From assembly GCA_964391195.1 (NCBI GenBank), contig CAYMLG010000015.1:19752-83751 (forward strand): 64,000 nucleotides of DNA. The letters run 5' to 3'. Position 1 is the first letter of the stretch. Each line of letters begins with the position of its first letter. The DNA is from JAAYXE01 sp964391195 (lineage in GTDB: Bacteria; Chloroflexota; Anaerolineae; Anaerolineales; UBA4823). Below, one piece after another: positions 49,991 to 59,576 of this stretch. The notes below the pieces were generated by a model. The model had not been told where the DNA came from. It did no database searches and saw nothing but the letters and a program-made list of their open reading frames with translations. Made by a program: the position numbers and the translations under genes.

Positions 49991-52900
49991 ATGCCTAAAC
50001 TCACTGTCGATGTCTTAAATCCTGAACGCCTGAAAAATCACGCCGGAACTTCGGTCTTCCAGCGTGGGCAGGCATATTACAACTGGGGAAGGGTGCAGAT
50101 CGAAGAAGTCAATGAGGGATGGGCCCGGTGCTACGTCCACGGCACCCATATCTACGAAGTCAAGATTTCTGTCGCCGACAATTACCTCTACTTGCGCTGC
50201 GAGTGCGAATACGCGGTCAACAACACGGTATGCAAACACGAAGTGGCGGCTGCCCTCGCCGTGCGCGACTACTTGCGCGAACGCATCCCTCCTCATTGGT
50301 CCGACCAACTACGCCGGTTGGTGCCCTCTCAAGCGTCCCCCTCCCGTCGCGCCCCTGCGGGCCAATACTTGCTGCTCTTCAGCCTCCAGGACCGTGGGTA
50401 TTCCAGCTACTCCAACTGGAAGATTTACCCTTACAAACTGGCGGTCAACACCCTGCCCCGTGAGCTGCGCCCGGAAACAAATCCGCTCAAAGGGTCTTCC
50501 CTATCCGCCGATCAGTTGGCAAACATACTGCAGGCCCTGCCCGAGATTTCCTACCAGGCCCGCACCCCCTCCACCATCCTCAATCCGGCCGGCTGCATCA
50601 ACGCGCCTCGGGAGAGTATCATCCTGGCCAACCTGATGATTGAGCGCGCAAAAAATTATATCTACTCCTACAGTGAAGTCGCGCTCCACGAGTACCTCTC
50701 CCTCTTGGAAAGCTCCGGCAGCCTGCTTTTCCGCGGTACGGCCAACCAACCATTCCAGGCCCCACTCACCCTGCGAACGGAGCCTGGCGCTCTGCACATC
50801 CGCATCGATAAAGATGACCAGGGGATCCATCTGAACGGAAAACTTTTTGCCGGGGACCGCGTGATCCCTCTGGCCGGCGCCAACGGAATGCCTGCCATTG
50901 AATTCCTCACCACCAGCCCGGTCTGGATTCTGGCGGAGGACCAGGTCTTTCGCCTGGAGGATGATGCCCAGGCTATCGCCCTCCAGAATTGGGTTCACAC
51001 CCCCGACCTGACCATTCCCCTGGAAGAAGAAACAGATTTTCTCGAGAAGTTCTATCTGACCCTGGCGCAGCAGGCTCATCTCGAGGGCGATTTGATCACC
51101 TGGGAGGAGATCCAGGTCGAGCCGGTTCCCCGCCTCTACCTGAGCGATTCAAAGGGCAAACTGCAGGCCCAGCTTCGTTTTGGCTACGAGGATCTGGAAG
51201 TGAATTACGAAAGCTCCTCGGCCCCGGAAAAAATCCAGCGCCGTCCGGGTACCTGGACCCTGGTCCGCGTCCACCGCGATTTAGAGAAGGAAGAGGCCGC
51301 GTTCCGCGCCCTATCTTCTACAACCTACCGGCTCAAACGCGCTCCACGGCCCGCCCCCAGCAACCAATTTGTCCTGCGCGCCAATGCCCATCCGGTCGAT
51401 TTTCTGCTCCATTCGATCCCCCGGTTAGCCCGTGATGGCTACGAGATCTACGGCGAGGAAAAGCTGAAGTCGGTGCAGGTCAACCGCAACAAACCGGTGT
51501 TATCGTTCAATGTATCTTCCGGGATCGATTGGTTTGACGTCAATGCGGTGGTCAACTTTGGCGAGCTAGAGGTGTCGTTTAAAGAGATCCGCAAAGCCGT
51601 GCAGCGCAAGGAACGCTACATCAAGCTGGCGGATGGAAGTATCGGCGAGATCCCCGAAGAGTGGCTGGAACGCTACAAGCATTTGTTCGCCCTCGGCGAA
51701 GAGAGCGGCGACGGGCTGCGCCTCTCCAATCATCACCTCACCTTGCTCGACCAACTGTTGGGAGAAACGGAACAGATACAGGTTGACCCGGAAATCGAAC
51801 GCCGCCGCCAACGCCTGCTCGACTTTTCAGGCATCCACAGCGTCGAACTGCCCCAAAGCTTCCAGGGTGAGCTTCGCCCCTACCAGAAGGCCGGCTACGA
51901 TTGGCTCCATTTCCTCCACGAGTTCGAGTTCGGCGGCTGTTTGGCGGATGACATGGGCCTGGGGAAAACCGTTCAGGTGCTGGCATTTCTCCAATCGTTG
52001 AAAGAAGGCTGTGGCCCTGCCCGCCCCGAAGAGCGCCCGGCTGCCAGCCTGGTTGTGGTTCCCCGCTCGCTGCTGGTCAACTGGCAGCGCGAGGCCGCCC
52101 GATTCACCCCGGATCTGCGCTTCCTCGAATATTTCGACCAGAGCCGCCCCAAGGACACCTCCGTCTTCGACGAGTACGATGTGGTCATCACTACCTACGG
52201 CGTCATGCTGCGTGACATCCATCTGCTGCGCGCATACACCTTTCACTATGCCATCCTGGACGAGTCGCAGGCGATCAAAAACCCTGTGGCTCAAACCGCC
52301 AAAGCGGCCCGCCTGCTCTCCTCACGGCATCGCCTGGTGCTCACCGGCACCCCGGTAGAAAACTCTTCCGTTGAGCTCTGGTCGCAATTCTCCTTCCTGA
52401 ACCCAGGTCTGCTCGGCAACCTGGAGTACTTCCAATCGGAGTTCAGCACCCCGATCGAAAAGAAGGGTGATGAATACTCGGCCCAGTTCCTGCGCCGCCT
52501 GGTTTACCCGTTCATCCTCCGCCGGACCAAAGATTTGGTTGCCCCCGAACTGCCGCCCCGCAGCGAGCGCATCTTGTACAGCGATATGGAACCGGCGCAG
52601 CGCAAGCTGTACAACCGTACACGGGACTACTACCGTGGCCTGCTGCTCGGCTTGCTGGAAACAGAAGGGCTGAACCATACCCGGATGAAGATACTCGAGG
52701 GCCTGCTCCGCCTACGGCAGATCGCTAATCACCCGCTGCTCATCGATAAAAAGTTCCGCGGCGCTTCGGGCAAGTTCGAACTGCTCCTGGAAACCCTCGA
52801 AACGCTCCAGGCGGAGGGGCATAAAGCCCTTGTTTTCTCCCAGTTCGTCTCCATGCTCACCCTGATCCGCCGGACATTGGACGAACGTGGGGTTCGCTAC

Positions 52901-53272
52901 ACCTATCTGGACGGTCAGACCAACAACCGCCAGGAGCAGGTCGATACTTTCCAATCGAATCCGGACATCCCCCTCTTCCTGATCAGCCTCAAAGCCGGGG
53001 GCCTGGGCCTGAACCTGACCGCGGCCGACTATGTCATCCACGTCGATCCATGGTGGAATCCGGCGGTCGAGCTGCAGGCCACCGACCGCACCCACCGGAT
53101 TGGCCAGGATAAACCGGTGTTTGTGTACAAGCTCATCACTCGCGACTCGGTCGAGGAGAAAATCCTTCAACTCCAGGAGCGCAAAAAGGCCATCGTAGAC
53201 CAGATCATCAGCGTCGAAAGCAGCTTCTTCAAAGATCTCACGCCAGAAGACGTGAAAGTGCTCTTCAGTTAG
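49991..53272 (+). CDS. SWIM zinc-finger SNF2-family helicase
   Basis: This is a 1093-residue SNF2/RapA-like ATPase. A SWIM zinc finger lies near residues 70-85 (LRCECEYAVNNTVCKHE). A long linker of beta-rich sequence follows, then the two RecA-like lobes: DDMGLGKTVQVLAFL (Walker A Lys659), DESQAIKNP as motif II, LTGTPVENSSVELWSQ, and the C-lobe KAGGLGLNLTAADYVI with QATDRTHRIGQ. It probably remodels protein-DNA complexes or RNA polymerase; no helicase strand separation is implied. The domain order is the usual one for bacterial SWIM-SNF2 proteins. Confidence 0.93.
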   Translation: MPKLTVDVLNPERLKNHAGTSVFQRGQAYYNWGRVQIEEVNEGWARCYVHGTHIYEVKISVADNYLYLRCECEYAVNNTVCKHEVAAALAVRDYLRERIPPHWSDQLRRLVPSQASPSRRAPAGQYLLLFSLQDRGYSSYSNWKIYPYKLAVNTLPRELRPETNPLKGSSLSADQLANILQALPEISYQARTPSTILNPAGCINAPRESIILANLMIERAKNYIYSYSEVALHEYLSLLESSGSLLFRGTANQPFQAPLTLRTEPGALHIRIDKDDQGIHLNGKLFAGDRVIPLAGANGMPAIEFLTTSPVWILAEDQVFRLEDDAQAIALQNWVHTPDLTIPLEEETDFLEKFYLTLAQQAHLEGDLITWEEIQVEPVPRLYLSDSKGKLQAQLRFGYEDLEVNYESSSAPEKIQRRPGTWTLVRVHRDLEKEEAAFRALSSTTYRLKRAPRPAPSNQFVLRANAHPVDFLLHSIPRLARDGYEIYGEEKLKSVQVNRNKPVLSFNVSSGIDWFDVNAVVNFGELEVSFKEIRKAVQRKERYIKLADGSIGEIPEEWLERYKHLFALGEESGDGLRLSNHHLTLLDQLLGETEQIQVDPEIERRRQRLLDFSGIHSVELPQSFQGELRPYQKAGYDWLHFLHEFEFGGCLADDMGLGKTVQVLAFLQSLKEGCGPARPEERPAASLVVVPRSLLVNWQREAARFTPDLRFLEYFDQSRPKDTSVFDEYDVVITTYGVMLRDIHLLRAYTFHYAILDESQAIKNPVAQTAKAARLLSSRHRLVLTGTPVENSSVELWSQFSFLNPGLLGNLEYFQSEFSTPIEKKGDEYSAQFLRRLVYPFILRRTKDLVAPELPPRSERILYSDMEPAQRKLYNRTRDYYRGLLLGLLETEGLNHTRMKILEGLLRLRQIANHPLLIDKKFRGASGKFELLLETLETLQAEGHKALVFSQFVSMLTLIRRTLDERGVRYTYLDGQTNNRQEQVDTFQSNPDIPLFLISLKAGGLGLNLTAADYVIHVDPWWNPAVELQATDRTHRIGQDKPVFVYKLITRDSVEEKILQLQERKKAIVDQIISVESSFFKDLTPEDVKVLFS

Positions 53273-53295
53273 CCGGAATATGCTATAGTTAACCT

Positions 53296-53850
53296 ATGCA
53301 AGCCCTCTCGTCGACCTCCCTCATCCTGGTTGCTGTAATGAACAAGCCCCGCGATTTGGAGATCGCCCGCCTGCTCGGCTGGTACCGCATCCCACTCCGT
53401 TCGGCGCCCAAAGTGATTGCGGTCGATTTCCTGGCCTTTTACCAGACGGCAGCGTTTGGCGAGCACAAATGGTGTATTCAACACATCGCTCCGGTCCGCG
53501 GGCACGAGCTGACCACCCGCCTCGAACTGCTTCGCGATGAGCCCGATCATCCGCACGCCCGCCAGGAGTACTACAAAGTGCAGCTTGGCCCGTTACAAAC
53601 CCTGGCATCCCCCATCCGGGCTGAGAATTGGCGGCGGATCACTTTCTTCTACACCACCGGGGAGTACCTCCTGAGGGCGCGGTCAGTCAATGATCTGATC
53701 GTGGATAGTGAAGAGCGCCAGTTCTTGTGGCAGTCGCTGCGCGAGCGGGCCAACCAGGCTCAGAACTACACCGTTCCCTGCGAAGATGAGCTTCCCGGGT
53801 TAGACCTGGACCCGGCCCTGCTGGCCGCGCTGCTCGGTATCAAAGAGTAG
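53296..53850 (+). CDS. conserved-looking hypothetical protein
   Basis: This is a 184-residue soluble protein with no family that I recognise. It has an N-terminal alpha/beta segment (LEIARLLGWYRIPLRSAPKV) and several aromatic-basic patches (GEHKWCIQHIAPVRGHEL; ARQEYYKVQLGPLQ; NWRRITFFYTTGEYLLRA), which could bind nucleic acid. It starts 23 bases after the SNF2 gene and probably shares its transcript, suggesting a helper role in the same DNA- or RNA-related process. No transmembrane segment is seen. Confidence 0.65.
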   Translation: MQALSSTSLILVAVMNKPRDLEIARLLGWYRIPLRSAPKVIAVDFLAFYQTAAFGEHKWCIQHIAPVRGHELTTRLELLRDEPDHPHARQEYYKVQLGPLQTLASPIRAENWRRITFFYTTGEYLLRARSVNDLIVDSEERQFLWQSLRERANQAQNYTVPCEDELPGLDLDPALLAALLGIKE

Positions 53851-53857
53851 AATTCAA

Positions 53858-54961
53858 ATGGCTCAAGATAAGATAGAAGATTCTCCGGGTGGAAACGAAC
53901 AAAAAGAAAAAGCAAAGGGCGGTCCTGCTGTTTTCCCCGAGCCGGTTTGGACCTACCGCGGCTACTCGCTCCGCGCCAGCGAGTTCAGCACCGCCATGGT
54001 CCACATGTTCCGCGCCGAAGTCCAGCGGGCGAACGTCTGGAGACAGCGCCTGGATACCACCACGAATTGGGCGGTGGTGACCACCGGCGCGGTGCTTTCC
54101 TTCGCTTTCGCGACCCCAGAGAGCCCGCACATCGTCATCCCCCTGATCCTGGTGCTGGTGACCCTGTTCCTGTTCATCGAATCCCGCCGCTACCGCTATT
54201 ACGAGCTGTGGAGCTACCGGGTGCGCCTGATGGAGACGGATTTCTTTGCGGCCATGCTCGTTCCCCCCTTCCAGCCCTCCTCTGACTGGGCCGAGTCCTT
54301 GGCCGAGCATTTGCTCCAGCCCCATTTTTCCGTGTCCAACTGGGAGGCCCTCGGCAGGCGTCTCCGCCGCAATTATCTCTGGATCTACACGGTGATCATC
54401 TCCGCCTGGTTTGCCAAGCTCTGGCTGCTCCCTGTCCCCATCGACCGCTGGTCATCTCTGGTTGCCCGGGCGCACCTGGGCTCGATCCCCGGTATCTGGA
54501 TCATCACTGCCGTCCTGCTGTTCTTTGCGGCCCTGGTTGTGATCAGCATCGCCACCATCGGCCTCCAGGCGGCCTCCGGCGAAGTCCTCCCGCGCTATGT
54601 GGGCGTGGCCGACACTCTGGCCTCGGCCACTGAGGTGATGGGAAAAGGTCCGCACTCCGTTCGCGCCTGGTTCCGGCCGAAAAAGCGCCGCAAGCAATTG
54701 CTGGCCCTGATCATCACCGACCAGGCCGAATCGGTCAGCCAACGCGTGCTCAGCGAGATGAACCGGGGCGTTACCAGCCTGAGCGGTAAGGGCATGTACA
54801 CCGGGCAGCAGCATTCCGTGTTGATGTGTGCGATGACCTTGACTGAAATCCCCCATTTGAAGGCGCTGGTTCACGAAACTGACGAAAACGCCTTTGTTAT
54901 CGTTGCTCCCGCCCAGGAAGTATTTGGCCGGGGTTTTATGTCCTTAGAAGAAGAGGAGTAA
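53858..54961 (+). CDS. membrane protein: DUF2270 fused to DUF2179-like domain
   Basis: This is a 367-residue protein. The N-terminal two thirds match the DUF2270 pattern (RASEFSTAMVHMFRAEVQRA; FIESRRYRYYELWSYRVRLM) with four hydrophobic helices in two pairs (about 70-110 and 175-235). The last 90 residues (LLALIITDQAESVSQRVLSE to APAQEVFGRGF) resemble the soluble C-terminal domain of YitT-type proteins. The fusion suggests a ligand-sensing membrane protein. It starts 7 bases after the preceding gene and ends one base before the dihydropyrimidinase start. Confidence 0.82.
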   Translation: MAQDKIEDSPGGNEQKEKAKGGPAVFPEPVWTYRGYSLRASEFSTAMVHMFRAEVQRANVWRQRLDTTTNWAVVTTGAVLSFAFATPESPHIVIPLILVLVTLFLFIESRRYRYYELWSYRVRLMETDFFAAMLVPPFQPSSDWAESLAEHLLQPHFSVSNWEALGRRLRRNYLWIYTVIISAWFAKLWLLPVPIDRWSSLVARAHLGSIPGIWIITAVLLFFAALVVISIATIGLQAASGEVLPRYVGVADTLASATEVMGKGPHSVRAWFRPKKRRKQLLALIITDQAESVSQRVLSEMNRGVTSLSGKGMYTGQQHSVLMCAMTLTEIPHLKALVHETDENAFVIVAPAQEVFGRGFMSLEEEE

Positions 54962-54962
54962 T

Positions 54963-56378
54963 ATGTCGCTGCTCATTAAATCGGGTACCCTCATCACCGC
55001 TTCCGACACATTCGAGGCCGATATCCTGATTGAAGATGAGAAGATCGCTGCTATCGGAGCCGGCCTCCACGCCGGTGACGCACAGGTGATCGATGCGGCC
55101 GGAAAACTGGTGCTCCCCGGTGGTATCGACCCCCACACCCATTTCGATCTGCCCATGGCCGGCACGGTCTCATCTGATGACCACTACACCGGCCTGAAAG
55201 CGGCCGCCTTTGGCGGCACGACCACCGTGATCGATTTCGTCTCCCTCGACTACCCCACCCTGGCCGAGTCGGTCGAGGTCTTGCAGGCCAAAGTCGAAGC
55301 CAAAGCTGCCATCGATTACAGCTTCCACATGAACCTCACCCGGCTGAATCAGGATCTTCTCCAGGAGTTGAAGCGCCTGCCGGAGATGGGCATCAGCTCG
55401 ATTAAAGTCTTCACCGCCTATAACAACCGTCTCCGCCTTCAAGATGGCGAGATCTTTCAGGCCATGCGGGCTGCCCGCCAGAGCGGCCTGCTCACCCTGC
55501 TGCATGCCGAGAACGGAGATGTGATCGATCTGCTAATCGCCGAGGCCCTGGCTGCCGGTCACACCGCACCCGAGTGGCACGCCCGCACTCGCCCGGCCTG
55601 GAGCGCGGTGGAAGCCTTCCTGCGCGGCTCGGCCCTCGCCGCCATGACCGGCGCCCCGCTTTACGTGGTCCACATGAACGCGGCCGGGGAAGTCGACCAG
55701 TTGAACTACGTTCGCCAGCAGGGCTTACCGGTGATGGGCGAGACCTGCCCCCAATATCTGTTCTTCACCGAAGAGCACCTGTGCCGTCCCGACGGCGCCA
55801 AGTGGGTCTGCTCGCCTCCGATGCGGACTGCTGCCGACAACAACCGCCTGTGGGAAGGGCTTGCCAACGACCAGATCCAGACGGTTGGCACCGATCACTG
55901 CCCCTTCTTCTTCGAGGGAGACCGGCCCATCCTCTACGAAGGCCAACCGGTCGCTATCCCGGGCAAAGAGTTAGGCCGCACCGACTTCACAAAAATCCCG
56001 AACGGCCTGCCGGCAGTCGGCGACCGTCTGCCCATCCTGTGGACCTACGGCGTCGGCGCGGGCCGTATCAGCCCCAACCAGTTTGTGACCCTCACCAGCA
56101 CCAACCCGGCCCGGATCTTTGGCCTCTACCCGCAGAAAGGCGCCCTGCTCCCCGGATCGGACGCCGACCTGGTCATTTGGGATCCGGAACGCCGGCTGAC
56201 CTATGGCACTGCCCACGCCCAACACCGCACAGACTATAACCTGTTCGAGGGGTGGGAGCTGACCGGTTATCCAGAAAAAGTGTTCCTCCGCGGCCGCCTG
56301 ATCGTTGACCAGGAACGCTGGCTCGGACGTCCTGGCCAGGGTCGCTACCTCTTCAGAAAAGAGGGCGAGGTGATTTGA
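54963..56378 (+). CDS. hydA: dihydropyrimidinase/hydantoinase-type cyclic amidase
   Basis: This is a 471-residue zinc amidohydrolase that opens cyclic imides such as dihydrouracil, dihydrothymine or hydantoins. Zinc ligands are seen as GGIDPHTHFDLPM, the carbamylated Lys in SSIKVFTAYNN, LLHAENGD, VVHMNAAGE and GTDHCPFFF. The length is normal. GAGGAG precedes the ATG. In E. coli the purine island contains the relative hyuA beside ygeY and the carbamate kinase gene; here it lies 5 kb past that island in another transcript. The physiological substrate is undecided. Confidence 0.93.
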   Translation: MSLLIKSGTLITASDTFEADILIEDEKIAAIGAGLHAGDAQVIDAAGKLVLPGGIDPHTHFDLPMAGTVSSDDHYTGLKAAAFGGTTTVIDFVSLDYPTLAESVEVLQAKVEAKAAIDYSFHMNLTRLNQDLLQELKRLPEMGISSIKVFTAYNNRLRLQDGEIFQAMRAARQSGLLTLLHAENGDVIDLLIAEALAAGHTAPEWHARTRPAWSAVEAFLRGSALAAMTGAPLYVVHMNAAGEVDQLNYVRQQGLPVMGETCPQYLFFTEEHLCRPDGAKWVCSPPMRTAADNNRLWEGLANDQIQTVGTDHCPFFFEGDRPILYEGQPVAIPGKELGRTDFTKIPNGLPAVGDRLPILWTYGVGAGRISPNQFVTLTSTNPARIFGLYPQKGALLPGSDADLVIWDPERRLTYGTAHAQHRTDYNLFEGWELTGYPEKVFLRGRLIVDQERWLGRPGQGRYLFRKEGEVI

Positions 56379-56442
56379 CCTGTTCTCCCGCTGTCCCTGG
56401 CTTACGGGCTCCTGATACGTTTACGGACGGGTTATTCGCCGC

Positions 56443-57957
56443 GTGAAAGCTAGTGATCTTCGAGCCTCCTATTCCTTCAAGGGAATAGTGGTGCTAATTG
56501 CCTGGCTGCTGGCAGCCTGTGGTCCGGTCCGCCTGCCCGACTTTCTTCCTCAAGAACAGTCCGGCGTCTCCCCTACCCCGGGTATGCCGCTAACCGGGCA
56601 GGCGCAATCTACCTTGACGCCGGATGCGCCCCTAGCCTCCCTGCCTGCTCTGGCCACACCTACCCTGCGCACGGTTGTGCCCGGTGCGCGGGTCACGCTC
56701 ACTCCCGTACCCAGATCCACGGGGCAGGCGCCGGAGCCGTCGCCCACCTCTTCGCCCCAACCGGCCGCCGAGGTGCTCTATCTGGCCGATTCCGAGGGCC
56801 GCCTGGCCGGCTGGAATCCGGGCAACGATACCATGCGCCTGCTTGCTTATCGCGTGCAGGCCTACATGCCTGCCCCCAACGGCGATCGGATCGCCCTGCT
56901 CCGCACCAGCGGCGTCGATCCAGGGCAGGTTGGCCGCTATGATCTGGTCATGTTGGACCCGCGGACCCTGAGGACGACCGTTTTGCTGGAGCGCACTCCT
57001 TTGGTGTATAACCTGGCGATCTCCCTGCGCGGGGATTGGCTGGCGTACACCTCTCAAGAATTCGGCGGTTCGATCTACCTGGTTCCCACCTCCGGGGAGA
57101 GCCGGCCGAGAAGGGTCGCCGAATGTGACCGGGAGCCGGAGCGCTTTTGCGCCAGCCCGCCGGTCTGGTCTCCAGACGGGGCCCGCCTGGCCTGGAGTGA
57201 TTCTCAAGGCCTCTGGCTGATCTCCCCGGCCGAGGAGGGGCCCATAATGGGGCTGAGCAGCACTCTGCGGGTGACCGACCCTGGCGGGGGCACAGGCGAG
57301 GTCCACGTGCAGTTTACAGATTTGCGCTGGTCGCCCCAGGGCCGCTACCTGCTCTCTCGCGTCTCCCCCACCGGCTCCGAAGTGTCCTGGCTGGGGCTGC
57401 TGGATATCCGCTTGCAGCGGCAGGCGGAAATCCCGGGCACATACGAACTGATAGAGGAGAACGCCCGCGCCGACTGGCTGAGCGACGGGCGCCTGCTGCT
57501 TGGGTATCCGGGCGAGGCGGAGGGCGAACCCCCTTCCGTGGCGATCTGGCGCGTCGTCCCCACCCGAGACGACCTCCTCCTTCAGGACCTCAGGCTGGAG
57601 ATCCCGGACGAGCTGCTTCCCCGGCCCGGACGGGCGCTCTCCCAGCCCGTTCGCTACCTGGTCGACTGGCTCAATCCCCACCAGGAACAGCGCCCGGTAT
57701 TTGGCGTGCGTATACCCGGCAGCGAAACTTCCCCGGCGGTAATATCGCTGGATTTGAGATATGATACCCTGGAGAAAGTGAACGAACTCCCTTATGATGT
57801 GCTCGAGATCCTCTGGTCGCCGGTCTCGGAGGGCGGGATCGTCCTGGGGAGTCATGAACAGATTCTCTATATCCCCGAACGCGGGGCGCCCCTGATGGAT
57901 CTGCGCCCGGTGCTTGGGGATGAGGCCCGCCAATTCTCCTGGGTGCCCATCCGGTGA
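56443..57957 (+). CDS. lipoprotein with TolB/PD40-type beta-propeller
   Basis: This is a 504-residue lipoprotein. The signal peptide has the lipobox LAAC with Cys26, then a long Pro/Ser/Thr-rich spacer (to about residue 108). The rest consists of repeated propeller blades (VLYLADSEGRLAGWNPGN; VWSPDGARLAWSDSQGLW; LRWSPQGRYLLSRVS; LYIPERGAPLMDLRP). It should face outward and bind a partner. The GTG start has no strong ribosome-binding site. Its stop overlaps the next gene (GTGA), so the antiporter-like proteins are translated with it. Confidence 0.85.
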   Translation: MKASDLRASYSFKGIVVLIAWLLAACGPVRLPDFLPQEQSGVSPTPGMPLTGQAQSTLTPDAPLASLPALATPTLRTVVPGARVTLTPVPRSTGQAPEPSPTSSPQPAAEVLYLADSEGRLAGWNPGNDTMRLLAYRVQAYMPAPNGDRIALLRTSGVDPGQVGRYDLVMLDPRTLRTTVLLERTPLVYNLAISLRGDWLAYTSQEFGGSIYLVPTSGESRPRRVAECDREPERFCASPPVWSPDGARLAWSDSQGLWLISPAEEGPIMGLSSTLRVTDPGGGTGEVHVQFTDLRWSPQGRYLLSRVSPTGSEVSWLGLLDIRLQRQAEIPGTYELIEENARADWLSDGRLLLGYPGEAEGEPPSVAIWRVVPTRDDLLLQDLRLEIPDELLPRPGRALSQPVRYLVDWLNPHQEQRPVFGVRIPGSETSPAVISLDLRYDTLEKVNELPYDVLEILWSPVSEGGIVLGSHEQILYIPERGAPLMDLRPVLGDEARQFSWVPIR

Positions 57958-59573
57958 ACCCGGCATCGCTTATGGAAGCGCTGGATATATTTCTCATTCT
58001 CCTGCCCGTCATCATCCTGATGATTTTCCCCGTCCTGATGCTGGTCATCCGGCTGAGGAAGGGTAAATTCGCCTATTTTTGGCTCGTGGCTGCCCTGGGT
58101 GCGCTGCTCCCCTTCCCGCTGGCCTTCGCCCTGCGCTTCCGCATTCCGGCGATGATCCCCTTTGGCGTCTGGCAGCCGGAAATGCTGTTTCCGATTGCCC
58201 CGGCTCTGCTGCTCGATGCGGTCTCCTGGCCGTTCGCCTTTGCACTGGCCGCCCTGGCGTTGGCGGTGATCCTGACCGACGTAGCCCGCGCCCCTGAGGC
58301 CGATTGGCTGGCCTGGGCGGGCGGCCTGGGCCTGACGGCGCTGGGTATCCTGGCTGTGCTCTCCGGAAATTTCTTCACCTTGCTTCTGGGATGGGCTGCC
58401 ATCGACCTGGTCGAGTTAATTCTGCTCATTCACCAGGTACATCAAAGCCAGATACGCGAGCGGGTGATCATCGTCTTCACCGCCCGTGCTGCCGGGCTGT
58501 TCGTGCTGATCTGGGGCGGGATGATCGCCGCCTCTGAGAATCCCGCCTCGACTCTGTCCTTCGACCTTATCTCCCCCACCGTCAGCGTCCTGCTGCTCAT
58601 CGCCGCCGGGCTGCGCCTGGGGGTTTTTCCCCTGCACCTGCCCTTCTTCGAGGGCCTGCCCATGCGTCGTGGTTTGGGGACCCTGATCCGCCTGATCCCT
58701 GTCGCGGCCAGCCTGGTTCTGCTGCCCCGCACCGCGGCCTTTGGCGTCCCTGCAGACTGGCAGGTTCCCCTGCTGGCTCTCACCTGCCTGGCCGCCATCT
58801 ATGGTTCCGTGGCCTGGATCAACGCCGAAAATGCGCTGGACGGCCGGCCGTTCTGGATCTTAGGCGCTGCGGCCCTGGCGGTAGCATCCGCCATCCGCGG
58901 CCAGCCTGCAGCCGCGCTGGCCTGGAGTATCGCCGCCTTGTTCGCCGGAGGGCAGATCTTCCTGATCTCGGCCCGCCACCCGCGCCTGTTCTGGGTTACC
59001 GCCCTCAGCGTGCTCGACTTCTCCGCCCTGCCGTTTACCCCCACCTGGCAGGGGCTGCGCCTGTACACCGCGCCCTTCACTCCTATTGCCATCATTTTCC
59101 TGTTCGCTCACACGCTGCTCATCGCCGGGTTTATCCGCCACGCCGTCCGCGCCGGCGCCCCGCTCTCCGGTGTCGAACGCTGGGTCTGGGTGATCTATCC
59201 CCTGGGCCTGGCCCTCCTGCCCATCTCCCATTTCGCCATCCTCTATTGGAACTGGTTCCGGCCTTTGCCCGGGGCCACGGCTTACCCGCCCGTCCTGGCC
59301 TCCTGGCCCGGCCTGGCCGCCCTGGCCCTGGCCGCCATCATCCTCTACTGGCGGAGGAGGGGAATCCAATCTCCGGACCGGGTCGTCGCTGCCTTCCGGC
59401 GTGCCCTCTCCCTGTCCTGGTTCTACCGCTTCCTGTGGGCTGTCTACAAGGGGTTTGCCCGCCTGGTCGGCCTGCTGAACCTCATCTTCGAAGGTGAGGG
59501 CGGCATCCTGTGGACGCTGCTCTTGCTGGCCTTGCTTGTTTCATTGCTCGTTCAACAGGGGCTGGGGAGTTAG
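57954..59573 (+). CDS. divergent NuoL/M/N-like membrane protein (first)
   Basis: This is a 539-residue polytopic protein with about 14 hydrophobic helices. The region NFFTLLLGWAAIDLVELILL and later GVFPLHLPFFEGLPMRRGLG correspond to the conserved proton-antiporter centre of complex I and Mrp/hydrogenase subunits. However, the usual GWE Glu is Ala, and no Lys follows the FPLH motif in the next helix. The GTG start overlaps the lipoprotein stop. Proton pumping by the classical residues is therefore doubtful. It is first of three such proteins. Confidence 0.75.
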   Translation: MNPASLMEALDIFLILLPVIILMIFPVLMLVIRLRKGKFAYFWLVAALGALLPFPLAFALRFRIPAMIPFGVWQPEMLFPIAPALLLDAVSWPFAFALAALALAVILTDVARAPEADWLAWAGGLGLTALGILAVLSGNFFTLLLGWAAIDLVELILLIHQVHQSQIRERVIIVFTARAAGLFVLIWGGMIAASENPASTLSFDLISPTVSVLLLIAAGLRLGVFPLHLPFFEGLPMRRGLGTLIRLIPVAASLVLLPRTAAFGVPADWQVPLLALTCLAAIYGSVAWINAENALDGRPFWILGAAALAVASAIRGQPAAALAWSIAALFAGGQIFLISARHPRLFWVTALSVLDFSALPFTPTWQGLRLYTAPFTPIAIIFLFAHTLLIAGFIRHAVRAGAPLSGVERWVWVIYPLGLALLPISHFAILYWNWFRPLPGATAYPPVLASWPGLAALALAAIILYWRRRGIQSPDRVVAAFRRALSLSWFYRFLWAVYKGFARLVGLLNLIFEGEGGILWTLLLLALLVSLLVQQGLGS

Positions 59574-59576
59574 GCT

